A model generated the notes under the pieces. The model worked only from the letters and a program-made list of their open reading frames with translations. It was not told the DNA's origin and did no database searches. A DNA stretch of 64,000 nucleotides from Topomyia yanbarensis (Eukaryota > Arthropoda > Insecta > Diptera > Culicidae), in NCBI RefSeq assembly GCF_030247195.1, contig NC_080672.1:97660113-97724112 (forward strand). Reading direction: 5' to 3'. The translations under genes and the position numbers were made by a program. Positions 35,691 through 45,299 of the stretch are shown here, piece after piece; position 1 is the stretch's first letter; every line of letters begins with the position of its first letter.

Positions 35691-36670
35691 AGCGAATAGT
35701 AGAGATATACCAATAAAAGGAATCATATCCTGCCGAATAAAGAAAAAAAGATGTAAAGAGCTTGATTAGAAGTGTATAAATTGACCGATACTATTTTGGT
35801 ATACATGAATAATAAAAAAGCAAACTAATAGATGTGCAAAAGTACAGACTAATGAAGATGAATAGAAAAACACATGTAACATACAATCAAACTCGTCTTA
35901 ATGCAGCAAATTTTGTATATTTACTATTAACAACAATTGCATGCTGTTAGATTTTCATCATGCTATGCTGGATGGGGAATGGATGGCTCACGTGCATCGG
36001 TAAATTCATTGTTCCCTAATTTATCCAATCCGACTTTCCCGAATGAATAGAACCAAATGCACAAATTGATCACCAGAAGTATTAGCCACTACTCTATCAT
36101 ATACGCCAGTTCTGCATCCATTCCCTGACTCAACTGTCACAAATCTCAGACGAACACATACATAGATAGACATACGACTAGCACATAACAATTGTACACT
36201 AGTACGAAAAACTACGATTATTACAAAGCGACAACTAATAGGTTTCTACTTATGTATTTATTAAATTAGTTTAATTAGTATATGCACAATGACGAAGTCG
36301 ACCGATAAATGGACACACAATGACTCCTACTGTGAGCCCCGTCCACGAATACCGCCATCAAATTGTGGAACAATTTACGCAAACACGGCACACAGCAAAA
36401 GTCAATGCACGACGATCCGCCAGTCGGCCACATCACCGCGCACAGACCAGTGGTTGAGCGTTTGTATGCGCAGGTGCAGAGTATGAAGAAACATATAACA
36501 TAAAAAAGACGCATAAGCCCGACATAAGACGGTCTCCTCGATGCACCACTATCGAGGCGTAATGCAATAACCATCTTAAATCAATTGTCTGTCAGAGGCT
36601 CTGTAGGACTGATGCACGCAATATGCTTGATGATGTTTGCAATACCGTCAAACCCCTAAACCTTGGGGAG
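35691..36670 (+). repeat. Tail of composite repeat
   Basis: About 300 bp unique to this copy, then about 650 bp (36010-36670) matching 18716-19380. The shared part ends near CAATACCGTCAAACCCCTAA. Short open frames inside (36275-36574) are not conserved with the other copy and are not called. Confidence 0.7.
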
Positions 36671-36734
36671 GGTGTCATTATTAAACTTTAAATTCATTAC
36701 AATTTTGTTAGCGAATCCCACACTTTGAAAAGCT

Positions 36735-37739
36735 TCAAACATGGAGGTAGAATTTAGCATTGCAGGCATCAATCGAACCATTGATTTCTGCAAGAAATTC
36801 ATTTTTTTCCTTGGTGCTACCGAGATCGGTTAGAGCGAAGGAAGCGTTGTGTGAGAACGAAATTGGAGACATGGTAGTCATCGTTATTTTAGCCGTGTTA
36901 CCTACCACTGAAGCATAAGACAACACACACCGTTTTAGGATGATGCGACTGAGATAGAAAATTCTTGTATATGTAGAGAAGTTAAAGTGTACCTGAAGAA
37001 GTTGGTAAATTTTTATTTGTTGTTTTTGTTGATTTGGACGAGAATTTATATTTTTTTTTTCTTGAATGAGACATGTCCAGAAATTGGATTGATGATTTTC
37101 ACTACAATTAGCGCGTTTGAAACTTTCTGTGCTGTCTTTCGCCGGACAAGCGTCCTTTGTGTGCGATTTATCACCACAGATCATACAGTTGGAATCCAAA
37201 TCACCACAGATCATACAGTTGGAATCCAAATGACAATTTTTTATGCCGTGCCCAAAGCCTTGGCATCTACGAATCAAGGTCAGATTCGTACGTGGAAAAT
37301 AAAACGTGCTTTTTCTAATACATTCAAATTATTAACCTCATTACGGCAAAAATGAATTGAATAAAGCTCCTTCATAATTCCAGAGCGCGCTGGCGTGTTA
37401 GTGCCGCTGGCCTAACACGCCAGCTCTCCTCATAAAAATGACTTGTGAAGGAGTTTCAAGTAAATTTTTCCAGTCGTCAGGTATTTCGTTCAAATTTTGA
37501 CCTTGCGGTAACCGATTCAAGAAAGCCTTGAATGGTCTATCTGTCTTGAAATCATATGAATAAAATTTATATAACTTCTCCGTAAGATACAGGTTTGTGG
37601 CCAATCAAGTCATCCGCAATAAATCGACATTCTCCTCTTCAACCAATCTGAAAAGCGGCTTTCACGCCCGGAAGTAACGTTGAAAGCTCATTTAGATAGA
37701 CTTTAAAGTCGCTGTTATCGACGGAGGAGACTGCTGTTT
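36735..37739 (-). pseudogene. Jockey-type retrotransposon ORF1 (gag-like) with zinc knuckles
   Basis: Minus strand from about 37700: SDFKVYLNELSTLLPGVKAA, NLYLTEKLYKFYSYDFKTDR, PFKAFLNRLPQGQNLNEI, PSQVIFMRRAG. After a break comes CxxCxGFGHGIKNCHLDSNC, CMICGDKSHTKDACPAKDST, ESFKRANCSENHQSNFWTC, then ASVVGNTAK and ALTDLGSTKEKNEFL. This order (PRE-type domain, then CCHC knuckles) is the nucleic-acid-binding ORF1 protein of Jockey/Juan-like elements. Within the first knuckle a 30-bp direct duplication (about 37171-37230 on the plus strand) repeats LDSNCMICGD. A small GC-rich hairpin (37389-37424) lies in the break. ORF2 is absent. Confidence 0.85.
37389..37424. repeat. Short GC-rich hairpin inside ORF1
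   Basis: GCTGGCGTGTTAG and CTAACACGCCAGC form a perfect 13-bp stem around a 10-base loop. It lies between the two recognisable parts of the retroelement ORF1. Confidence 0.8.
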
Positions 37740-38242
37740 TTTTAATGTAGAATACATTTAAGGTTTCAATATAGGGGTCCCGTTTCAAAATATCGGCTGC
37801 GGCGCCGCGTCAGATTTTGAACGTTAATAACTTTTATCATACTTAACAGAATGATTTGATTTTTAGGCCAATTTGTTGCAAATATGTTCCTCTATGCTGT
37901 ATTAAAATTTGAAGTATGTATAACATGTACTAATAACAAAAAAAATGTGTTTTGAAAAATCTTTCGAAAACGACTCGGAAAAGTGAAAATTTTCAGCCCA
38001 TCCCGCACAGAGCCGTCGTTATGGTAGACCAACCGAACAATAAAATAATGAAAAGTTTATATATAGGTCCATTACATGTTTGTTCGTATGGTTATTCGCA
38101 TTGGGTTGCTTGACGAGAGCACTTGGTGGGGGAAAGACGGCATATTCTTTTGGTTAGGCCATTAGAAGCCGGACGGAAAGGAACGGCTCATGCACGGCAC
38201 GAGAACGAGCGAGAAAGCGATAGTAGTGCATATTAGCGCGAT

Positions 38243-38250
38243 TATATAAA
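38243..38250 (+). promoter_or_regulatory. TATA box of histone-like promoter, copy 1
   Basis: TATATAAA lies about 85 bp upstream of the H3-like start. It is followed by TCGGTCGGTTTTTCTC and CATTCGTATTCGTTCAAGCA, a plausible start region, and preceded by CACGAGAACGAGCGAGAAAG. The same arrangement stands before the H3 relics in copies 2 and 3. Activity is not shown. Confidence 0.55.
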
Positions 38251-38330
38251 TATCTGTCGGTCGGTTTTTCTCATCATTCGTATTCGTTCAAGCACTAGCA
38301 AGCAGGCAGTCCGAAGAAAAGCAGTTGGCG

Positions 38331-38611
38331 ATGACGACGGCGGAAAAAGTGCCCCAGCTACTGGTGACTCATCGCAACCCGATCAGGAACTGTCGCCCTG
38401 CAAGAATTTCGCCCCAACTAAAGGGCAACAGAGTAGGCTATCGTTCCAGCGTCTGGGTCGTGAGATTGTGCAGGACTGCAAAGTCGAGCTACGCTTACAA
38501 AGCTCAGTCGTAATGATGCCCCGAGAAGCCAACGATGCCTACTTGGTCGGTTTGTTCGAGAATGCAAAATAGTGCGTTCTAGCTCACCGTGTCCGCGGGG
38601 AGTGCATCTGA
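38331..38611 (+). pseudogene. Histone H3 pseudogene a, copy 1
   Basis: Recognisable H3 pieces in order: KSAPATG (H3 residues 27-33), a +1-frame GTVAL-like stretch, [24 protein letters not shown] text (canonical [20 protein letters not shown]), [20 protein letters not shown], and a C-terminal LAHRVRGE then stop, matching LARRIRGERA. At least two frameshifts, a deletion before the C-terminus (the loop with HAKRVTIMPKD is gone) and an early stop make it non-coding. The N-terminal tail before S28 is missing. A histone stem-loop follows at 38640. Confidence 0.8.
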
Positions 38612-38639
38612 ATTATGCTCCCGCAATAAAACAATAAAC

Positions 38640-38655
38640 GGTTCTTTACAGGACC
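38640..38655 (+). terminator. Histone 3' stem-loop (variant), copy 1 H3a
   Basis: GGTTCTTTACAGGACC, 29 bases after the H3 stop. It matches the replication-dependent histone mRNA 3' stem-loop, with A replacing T in the loop region, and one G-T pair in the stem. Confidence 0.7.
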
Positions 38656-38754
38656 AATTAATTGTGTTCTAATAAGAGTTAAACTGTAATTTACATTTTA
38701 TGGTGTATAACAAATAATTTTCAGAAAGCAATATAAGAAATACGATGTGTGGAA

Positions 38755-38885
38755 AGAAAGAGAATTTAAATTATCCTCTCTCGCTCGTTTTCGTGCACTG
38801 CTTTTCCATTCCTTTCTGCTGCTAATACCATCATAACTAAAAGGAATGTGCGTGTTCCCCCACCATCTCATGACCAGTGTTGCCA
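38755..38885 (-). promoter_or_regulatory. Inverted histone-promoter module, copy 1
   Basis: CGCTCGTTTTCGTGC at 38782-38796 is the exact reverse complement of GCACGAAAACGAGCG at 39302-39316. The similarity continues through TTTCCATTCCTTTC and ATACCATCATAACTAAAAGG against the forward modules. The module points leftward, toward the H3a 3' end. This is the layout expected if a divergently transcribed partner gene had been deleted. Confidence 0.6.
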
Positions 38886-39224
38886 CAATTGCATGTCGCT
38901 ATTACAATTTGAATTATTTTATTGATCCTCTCTAGTATTGATAAAATATAGAACGTGCAAAGTACACTAGTCGCATGCTTTTATTCGAACTTTTTGGAAG
39001 CCTCCGTTGATTAACTGCATAAATCGATTTGTTTGGTCAGCTCCTTGCTAGTAGCAAACTAAATAGCCTTTATCAGCGCTAACAAATAACACGAAAGAAT
39101 TTAAATTTGTGAAAATCTTCTCCTTCCTTCTTTTCAAATCTGCAACATTCTTTGAAAATATTGTTGGAATGTTGTTATTGAAAAACTGAACATGCAAGTT
39201 TGCTAGCACTGGCCACTAGATTGA

Positions 39225-39380
39225 AGGCGATGGAAAGACAGAATATTCGTTTTGGTTATGCTAGTATTGGTAGCCGAACGGAAAGGAAAGGCACAGGAAT
39301 GGCACGAAAACGAGCGGGAGAGCGATAGTAGTGCTTTCTCGTGTTTTCATATATGAATATTGGTCGGTCGGTTTTTCTCA
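39225..39380 (+). promoter_or_regulatory. Forward histone-promoter module before H3b, copy 1
   Basis: Repeats the upstream block of H3a: GGTTATGCTAGTATTGG, CCGAACGGAAAGGAAAGG, GCACGAAAACGAGCG, an ATATATGAATAT segment in place of the TATA box, then TCGGTCGGTTTTTCTC and ATTCGTTCAAGCA. Confidence 0.55.
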
Positions 39381-39429
39381 TCATTCGTATTCGTTCAAGC
39401 ACTAGCAAGCAGCCAGTCCACCGGAGGAA

Positions 39430-39690
39430 AGCAGTTGGCGATGATGACGGTCCGCAAAAGTGCCCCAGCTACTGGTGGCCCATCGCAACCAACTACCGAT
39501 CAGGAACTGTCGCCATGCTAGTATTTCGCCCCAACTAAAGGGCAACGGAGCAACTAATCCGCTGGCTAACATTCCAGCGCCTGGTTCGTAAGGTTGTGTA
39601 TTACTTCAAAGTCGAGCTACGCTTACAAAACTCAGCCGTAATGAAGCCAGTGCCTACTTGGTCGGTTTGTGGGAGTGGGCGTAAATTACA
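39430..39690 (+). pseudogene. Histone H3 pseudogene b, copy 1
   Basis: VRKSAPATGG (H3 residues 26-34) is intact. YRSGTVAMLVFRPN in another frame matches YRPGTVALREIRRY. EQLIRWLTFQRLVRKVVYYF, then KVELRLQNSAVM, matches [20 protein letters not shown] and KTDLRFQSSAVM. AYLVGL follows after a small deletion. Frameshifts and stops make it a pseudogene. The C-terminal helix is lost, but the 3' stem-loop at 39702-39717 is kept. Confidence 0.85.
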
Positions 39691-39701
39691 ATAAAAGCAA
39701 C

Positions 39702-39717
39702 GGTTCTTTTCAGGACC
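39702..39717 (+). terminator. Histone 3' stem-loop, copy 1 H3b
   Basis: GGTTCTTTTCAGGACC: 6-bp stem (one G-T pair) and the TTTC-type loop of metazoan histone mRNAs, followed by AATCAATTG. Confidence 0.8.
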
Positions 39718-39839
39718 AATCAATTGTGTTCTAGTGAGAGTTAAACTGAAACTTTCATTTTAAGGTGTGTAGCAAATTTTCAACAAGCAACATAATACGT
39801 TGGGTGGAAAGAAGTAGCTTGCACACGGAACAAAAATTT

Positions 39840-39935
39840 AAATTATCCTCTCGCTCGTTTCGTGCACTGCTTTTCCATTCCTTTCTACTGTTATAAGTAT
39901 TACCAAAACGAATGTGTTGTTGCATGTGTTTAAGA
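39840..39935 (-). promoter_or_regulatory. Second inverted promoter module, copy 1
   Basis: TCTCGCTCGTTTCGTGCACT and TTTCCATTCCTTTCTACTG repeat the inverted module at 38755-38885. Confidence 0.5.
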
Positions 39936-40039
39936 GAAACGTTGAAGTCGCATGCTTCTATTCAAGCTTTTTGGCAGCCCCCGTGAACTAACTGCATTAA
40001 ATGATTTTTTTGTGCAGCTCCGTGCTAGTAGCAAACAAA

Positions 40040-40215
40040 ATGGCCCTACCAGTGTCTGATTCGTGAGATTGTGCCGGATTTCAAAGTCGAGCTAAGCTTA
40101 TAAAGTTCAGCCGTAATGGTACCCGAAGAAGCCAGTCTTGTCGTTTTGTTCGAGGCTACAAAACAGTTCGCCAGGCACGTAACTATCATGCCAAAAATAT
40201 CCAACGATCCAGCGC
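40040..40215 (+). pseudogene. Histone H3 pseudogene c, copy 1
   Basis: Begins ATGGCCCTACCAG, close to the canonical H3 start (Met-Ala-Arg-Thr-Lys). It then jumps by a large deletion to LIREIVPDFKVELSL, an in-frame stop, SSAVMVPEEASLVVLFEATK and ARHVTIMPK, matching [20 protein letters not shown] and AKRVTIMPKD. It keeps both the start and the VTIMPK loop missing from H3a and H3b. Confidence 0.85.
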
Positions 40216-40245
40216 ATCACCATCAACACCAACGCCGATACCAAA

Positions 40246-40261
40246 GGTTCTTTTCAGAATC
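40246..40261 (+). terminator. Histone stem-loop, copy 1 H3c (stem broken)
   Basis: GGTTCTTTTCAGAATC. The T at 40260 breaks a stem pair that is intact in copy 2, where the base at 43533 is C. Confidence 0.7.
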
Positions 40262-40727
40262 ACCATTATTACCATAGAGAATTATTTGAAAATTTCCCAT
40301 TCAAACGTGATTCTGTTGAATATTATTAGATTTAAATTAACGTCTCGAATTGAAATCACGACGCTCCGGTTATGTGACAGACATTACCCACCCATCTTTT
40401 TTTATTGTGACCACGACTAACGGTTTAATATAGACACCCCATTTCAATATTTCTGAAGGAACAGAAGGTCGAGTTTGGAAAGTTTGTAACTTTCATTGTA
40501 CTTAACCAAATTACACAATGTTCGCACTAATGATACAGAAATATGATCAGGAATCTTCTGTTAGATTTGTAAGTATGTATAATTTACATGAATAAAGAAA
40601 AATTGATTTTCAGGAATCAATTATTATCTGTTCTTCCATTGGCCAGTACTACGCGACTTCCTCATGCTAACAATTAATTTCATCGTTAGCCATCTCCCTC
40701 ACCAAGGCCAACAACGCCAACAAAACC

Positions 40728-40743
40728 GGTCCTTTTCAGGACC
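40728..40743 (+). terminator. Perfect histone stem-loop, copy 1
   Basis: GGTCCTTTTCAGGACC followed by ACCA, a fully paired 6-bp stem with the canonical loop and flanking ACCA. No H3 relic precedes it directly, so another deleted histone gene may have ended here. Confidence 0.85.
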
Positions 40744-40899
40744 ACCATCATTTTTGTAAAGAATAATTTGAAATATTCCTCGCCCAAATCAGCTTTTGTC
40801 CGAAAATCCTAATGAGTATCAACATATTTGAAGAACGTGTTCCTTATGTATTCTACATCTCTCCGGTTATGTCGCAGACATTACCCACCCATCTTTTTC

Positions 40900-41012
40900 A
40901 TTGGCATTACGTTCAATGCGAGGAAATTAACAAATTTCTTCCGCTACATATTCGGATAAAACATCGAATGACTTGCTACAATTAACTGGATTTTCGGGGG
41001 GAGAATTTACCC
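40900..41012. other. 113-bp spacer between histone-derived copies 1 and 2
   Basis: Sequence not found elsewhere in the window, starting ATTGGCATTACGTTCAATGC. Copy 2 is not followed by it, so the duplication did not include the spacer. Confidence 0.7.
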
Positions 41013-41515
41013 TTTTAATGTAGAATACATTTAAGGTTTCAATATAGGGGTCCCGTTTCAAAATATCGGCTGCGGCGCCGCGTCAGATTTTGAACGTTAA
41101 TAACTTTTATCATACTTAACAGAATGATTTGATTTTTAGGCCAATTTGTTGCAAATATGTTCCTCTATGCTGTATTAAAATTTGAAGTATGTATAACATG
41201 TACTAATAACAAAAAAAATGTGTTTTGAAAAATCTTTCGAAAACGACTCGGAAAAGTGAAAATTTTCAGCCCATCCCGCACAGAGCCGTCGTTATGGTAG
41301 ACCAACCGAACAATAAAATAATGAAAAGTTTATATATAGGTCCATTACATGTTTGTTCGTATGGTTATTCGCATTGGGTTGCTTGACGAGAGCACTTGGT
41401 GGGGGAAAGACGGCATATTCTTTTGGTTAGGCCATTAGAAGCCGGACGGAAAGGAACGGCTCATGCACGGCACGAGAACGAGCGAGAAAGCGATAGTAGT
41501 GCATATTAGCGCGAT

Positions 41516-41523
41516 TATATAAA
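41516..41523 (+). promoter_or_regulatory. TATA box of histone-like promoter, copy 2
   Basis: TATATAAA, identical context to 38243-38250. Confidence 0.55.
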
Positions 41524-41603
41524 TATCTGTCGGTCGGTTTTTCTCATCATTCGTATTCGTTCAAGCACTAGCAAGCAGGCAGTCCGAAGAAAAGCAGTTG
41601 GCG

Positions 41604-41884
41604 ATGACGACGGCGGAAAAAGTGCCCCAGCTACTGGTGACTCATCGCAACCCGATCAGGAACTGTCGCCCTGCAAGAATTTCGCCCCAACTAAAGGGCA
41701 ACAGAGTAGGCTATCGTTCCAGCGTCTGGGTCGTGAGATTGTGCAGGACTGCAAAGTCGAGCTACGCTTACAAAGCTCAGTCGTAATGATGCCCCGAGAA
41801 GCCAACGATGCCTACTTGGTCGGTTTGTTCGAGAATGCAAAATAGTGCGTTCTAGCTCACCGTGTCCGCGGGGAGTGCATCTGA
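41604..41884 (+). pseudogene. Histone H3 pseudogene a, copy 2
   Basis: Same broken H3 as 38331-38611: [19 protein letters not shown] and LAHRVRGE segments with identical frameshifts, showing that the damage predates the copying of the unit. Confidence 0.8.
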
Positions 41885-41912
41885 ATTATGCTCCCGCAAT
41901 AAAACAATAAAC

Positions 41913-41928
41913 GGTTCTTTACAGGACC
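41913..41928 (+). terminator. Histone stem-loop variant, copy 2 H3a
   Basis: GGTTCTTTACAGGACC, as at 38640. Confidence 0.7.
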
Positions 41929-42702
41929 AATTAATTGTGTTCTAATAAGAGTTAAACTGTAATTTACATTTTATGGTGTATAACAAATAATTTTCAGAAA
42001 GCAATATAAGAAATACGATGTGTGGAAAGAAAGAGAATTTAAATTATCCTCTCTCGCTCGTTTTCGTGCACTGCTTTTCCATTCCTTTCTGCTGCTAATA
42101 CCATCATAACTAAAAGGAATGTGCGTGTTCCCCCACCATCTCATGACCAGTGTTGCCACAATTGCATGTCGCTATTACAATTTGAATTATTTTATTGATC
42201 CTCTCTAGTATTGATAAAATATAGAACGTGCAAAGTACACTAGTCGCATGCTTTTATTCGAACTTTTTGGAAGCCTCCGTTGATTAACTGCATAAATCGA
42301 TTTGTTTGGTCAGCTCCTTGCTAGTAGCAAACTAAATAGCCTTTATCAGCGCTAACAAATAACACGAAAGAATTTAAATTTGTGAAAATCTTCTCCTTCC
42401 TTCTTTTCAAATCTGCAACATTCTTTGAAAATATTGTTGGAATGTTGTTATTGAAAAACTGAACATGCAAGTTTGCTAGCACTGGCCACTAGATTGAAGG
42501 CGATGGAAAGACAGAATATTCGTTTTGGTTATGCTAGTATTGGTAGCCGAACGGAAAGGAAAGGCACAGGAATGGCACGAAAACGAGCGGGAGAGCGATA
42601 GTAGTGCTTTCTCGTGTTTTCATATATGAATATTGGTCGGTCGGTTTTTCTCATCATTCGTATTCGTTCAAGCACTAGCAAGCAGCCAGTCCACCGGAGG
42701 AA

Positions 42703-42963
42703 AGCAGTTGGCGATGATGACGGTCCGCAAAAGTGCCCCAGCTACTGGTGGCCCATCGCAACCAACTACCGATCAGGAACTGTCGCCATGCTAGTATTTC
42801 GCCCCAACTAAAGGGCAACGGAGCAACTAATCCGCTGGCTAACATTCCAGCGCCTGGTTCGTAAGGTTGTGTATTACTTCAAAGTCGAGCTACGCTTACA
42901 AAACTCAGCCGTAATGAAGCCAGTGCCTACTTGGTCGGTTTGTGGGAGTGGGCGTAAATTACA
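42703..42963 (+). pseudogene. Histone H3 pseudogene b, copy 2
   Basis: Same as 39430-39690: VRKSAPATGG intact, then LTFQRLVRK and QNSAVM with the same frameshifts and the same loss of the C-terminal helix. Confidence 0.85.
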
Positions 42964-42974
42964 ATAAAAGCAAC

Positions 42975-42990
42975 GGTTCTTTTCAGGACC
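42975..42990 (+). terminator. Histone stem-loop, copy 2 H3b
   Basis: GGTTCTTTTCAGGACC, as at 39702. Confidence 0.8.
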
Positions 42991-43312
42991 AATCAATTGT
43001 GTTCTAGTGAGAGTTAAACTGAAACTTTCATTTTAAGGTGTGTAGCAAATTTTCAACAAGCAACATAATACGTTGGGTGGAAAGAAGTAGCTTGCACACG
43101 GAACAAAAATTTAAATTATCCTCTCGCTCGTTTCGTGCACTGCTTTTCCATTCCTTTCTACTGTTATAAGTATTACCAAAACGAATGTGTTGTTGCATGT
43201 GTTTAAGAGAAACGTTGAAGTCGCATGCTTCTATTCAAGCTTTTTGGCAGCCCCCGTGAACTAACTGCATTAAATGATTTTTTTGTGCAGCTCCGTGCTA
43301 GTAGCAAACAAA

Positions 43313-43488
43313 ATGGCCCTACCAGTGTCTGATTCGTGAGATTGTGCCGGATTTCAAAGTCGAGCTAAGCTTATAAAGTTCAGCCGTAATGGTACCCGAA
43401 GAAGCCAGTCTTGTCGTTTTGTTCGAGGCTACAAAACAGTTCGCCAGGCACGTAACTATCATGCCAAAAATATCCAACGATCCAGCGC
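43313..43488 (+). pseudogene. Histone H3 pseudogene c, copy 2
   Basis: Same start-plus-deletion structure as 40040-40215, ending in the VTIMPK segment. Confidence 0.85.
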
Positions 43489-43518
43489 ATCACCATCAAC
43501 ACCAACGCCGATACCAAA

Positions 43519-43534
43519 GGTTCTTTTCAGAACC
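43519..43534 (+). terminator. Histone stem-loop, copy 2 H3c (intact)
   Basis: GGTTCTTTTCAGAACC followed by ACCA. The stem is fully paired, unlike copy 1. Confidence 0.8.
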
Positions 43535-44000
43535 ACCATTATTACCATAGAGAATTATTTGAAAATTTCCCATTCAAACGTGATTCTGTTGAATATTATT
43601 AGATTTAAATTAACGTCTCGAATTGAAATCACGACGCTCCGGTTATGTGACAGACATTACCCACCCATCTTTTTTTATTGTGACCACGACTAACGGTTTA
43701 ATATAGACACCCCATTTCAATATTTCTGAAGGAACAGAAGGTCGAGTTTGGAAAGTTTGTAACTTTCATTGTACTTAACCAAATTACACAATGTTCGCAC
43801 TAATGATACAGAAATATGATCAGGAATCTTCTGTTAGATTTGTAAGTATGTATAATTTACATGAATAAAGAAAAATTGATTTTCAGGAATCAATTATTAT
43901 CTGTTCTTCCATTGGCCAGTACTACGCGACTTCCTCATGCTAACAATTAATTTCATCGTTAGCCATCTCCCTCACCAAGGCCAACAACGCCAACAAAACC

Positions 44001-44016
44001 GGTCCTTTTCAGGACC
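44001..44016 (+). terminator. Perfect histone stem-loop, copy 2
   Basis: GGTCCTTTTCAGGACC plus ACCA, as at 40728. Confidence 0.85.
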
Positions 44017-44172
44017 ACCATCATTTTTGTAAAGAATAATTTGAAATATTCCTCGCCCAAATCAGCTTTTGTCCGAAAATCCTAATGAGTATCAACATAT
44101 TTGAAGAACGTGTTCCTTATGTATTCTACATCTCTCCGGTTATGTCGCAGACATTACCCACCCATCTTTTTC

Positions 44173-45299
44173 GTTTCGTTTTTGAAAATTAATTCACTAC
44201 ATAAAACACTCTTTAACGCTAGGATAGGCCTAGTTTTATAATACGTAATACAGAAATACGGTAGTACATAATACTACCACAATCAAAACAATATTTTTAC
44301 ATTTAGCACACAGAAAGAAATCAGTAGTACAGTCAATACTAAAACATAAGCTAAAAAAATTATTGTAACACAATTTTAGGTATGTGTAATCAATTATTTC
44401 AATTCATTCAACGGATTTCTAATTGTAGAGATTTTATTATCATCTGCCCATAAAATTCGGCTCGAGACAATGCAATGTTTGATGTGAAACTAGTCATCAC
44501 CACTTGCTAGCCTTCGCATGGTAATTTACTGCGAGCGCAATTCTGGGAGCTTATTCTAACTGCTGATTAGGTTCTTTCATGTGCGTATGTTTGTTATGGA
44601 CAAATGTAAAAGTAGATTGATTCGTTTTACAATTCATGCAATGACGTCGAACATCTGGAGAGGTATCCAAATAGAAATTTTTGGCGTAATGGAATATAAG
44701 GCGTTACGTTTCAACCAGATTTGTTTTCGATTGTTGCGGTGAGAATAAATGCACAGAATAGAACGTTTATTTTCATTTGTGCAGAAAACAGAGATATTTC
44801 TGCTAAATAAGTATGATGTAGATGTTTAAGAAACAGTAAATTGATACTTTATTCTGAGAGAGGTTATAGATAGTATAGCGTCATTTGAAATTTGTTCGAA
44901 AAATAGTGTGACTCTCTCCTTAATAGGGCCAAAATAGGCACATTACTTTAGATTTTGATACGAAAACATTCCATACACCGATCTCATAGCCTAATGAAAA
45001 GGATTGGGAGGTTTATGATTACAGAATAACAGAAATTGTACAGATGATTCATGCTGGAGCCAACCTCAGTCTCACTGCCACACAAGCATTCCTCAGTCGC
45101 AATGATTTACAGCAATCACCAAACTTCAATTGTTAAGGTCAGGGCAATTTGTAGAGCTGCGCGCGAATAATTGAAATCACCTCTCAAAAGATTCGTTATG
45201 ATACAATTATGCGTGATTGCTATTGTATCTGGTAGATGGCCACTCAATCTTAAAACAGAATTCATTCGTCGTACAATCAAGAAAAAGGGTTTTAGCGAT
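44173..45299. other. No recognised gene
   Basis: AT-rich sequence without similarity to anything I recognise. Confidence 0.45.

Larger units (their letters stand above)
37740..40899 (+). repeat. Histone-H3-derived repeat unit, copy 1
   Basis: A 3.16-kb unit starting TTTTAATGTAGAATACATTT and ending GACATTACCCACCCATCTTT. It contains three broken H3 genes (38331-38611, 39430-39690, 40040-40215), promoter modules in both orientations and four histone-type 3' stem-loops. Copy 2 is nearly identical at a constant offset of 3273 bp; copy 3 (52657-55914) is more diverged. All three share the same two ends while the flanks differ, so the ends behave like element boundaries. The left edge abuts the Jockey ORF1. 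Confidence 0.85.
41013..44172 (+). repeat. Histone-H3-derived repeat unit, copy 2
   Basis: Matches copy 1 base for base over the stretches I compared, at offset 3273. One clear difference is 43533 C versus 40260 T. It has the same ends and different flanks (CGTTTCGTTTTTG on the right). It carries the same three H3 relics, promoter modules and stem-loops. Confidence 0.85.

Noticed and set aside
36275..36574. 99-codon minus-strand frame in the composite-repeat tail
   Set aside because: The homologous tail at 18940-19220 has different frame breaks, so the frame is not conserved.
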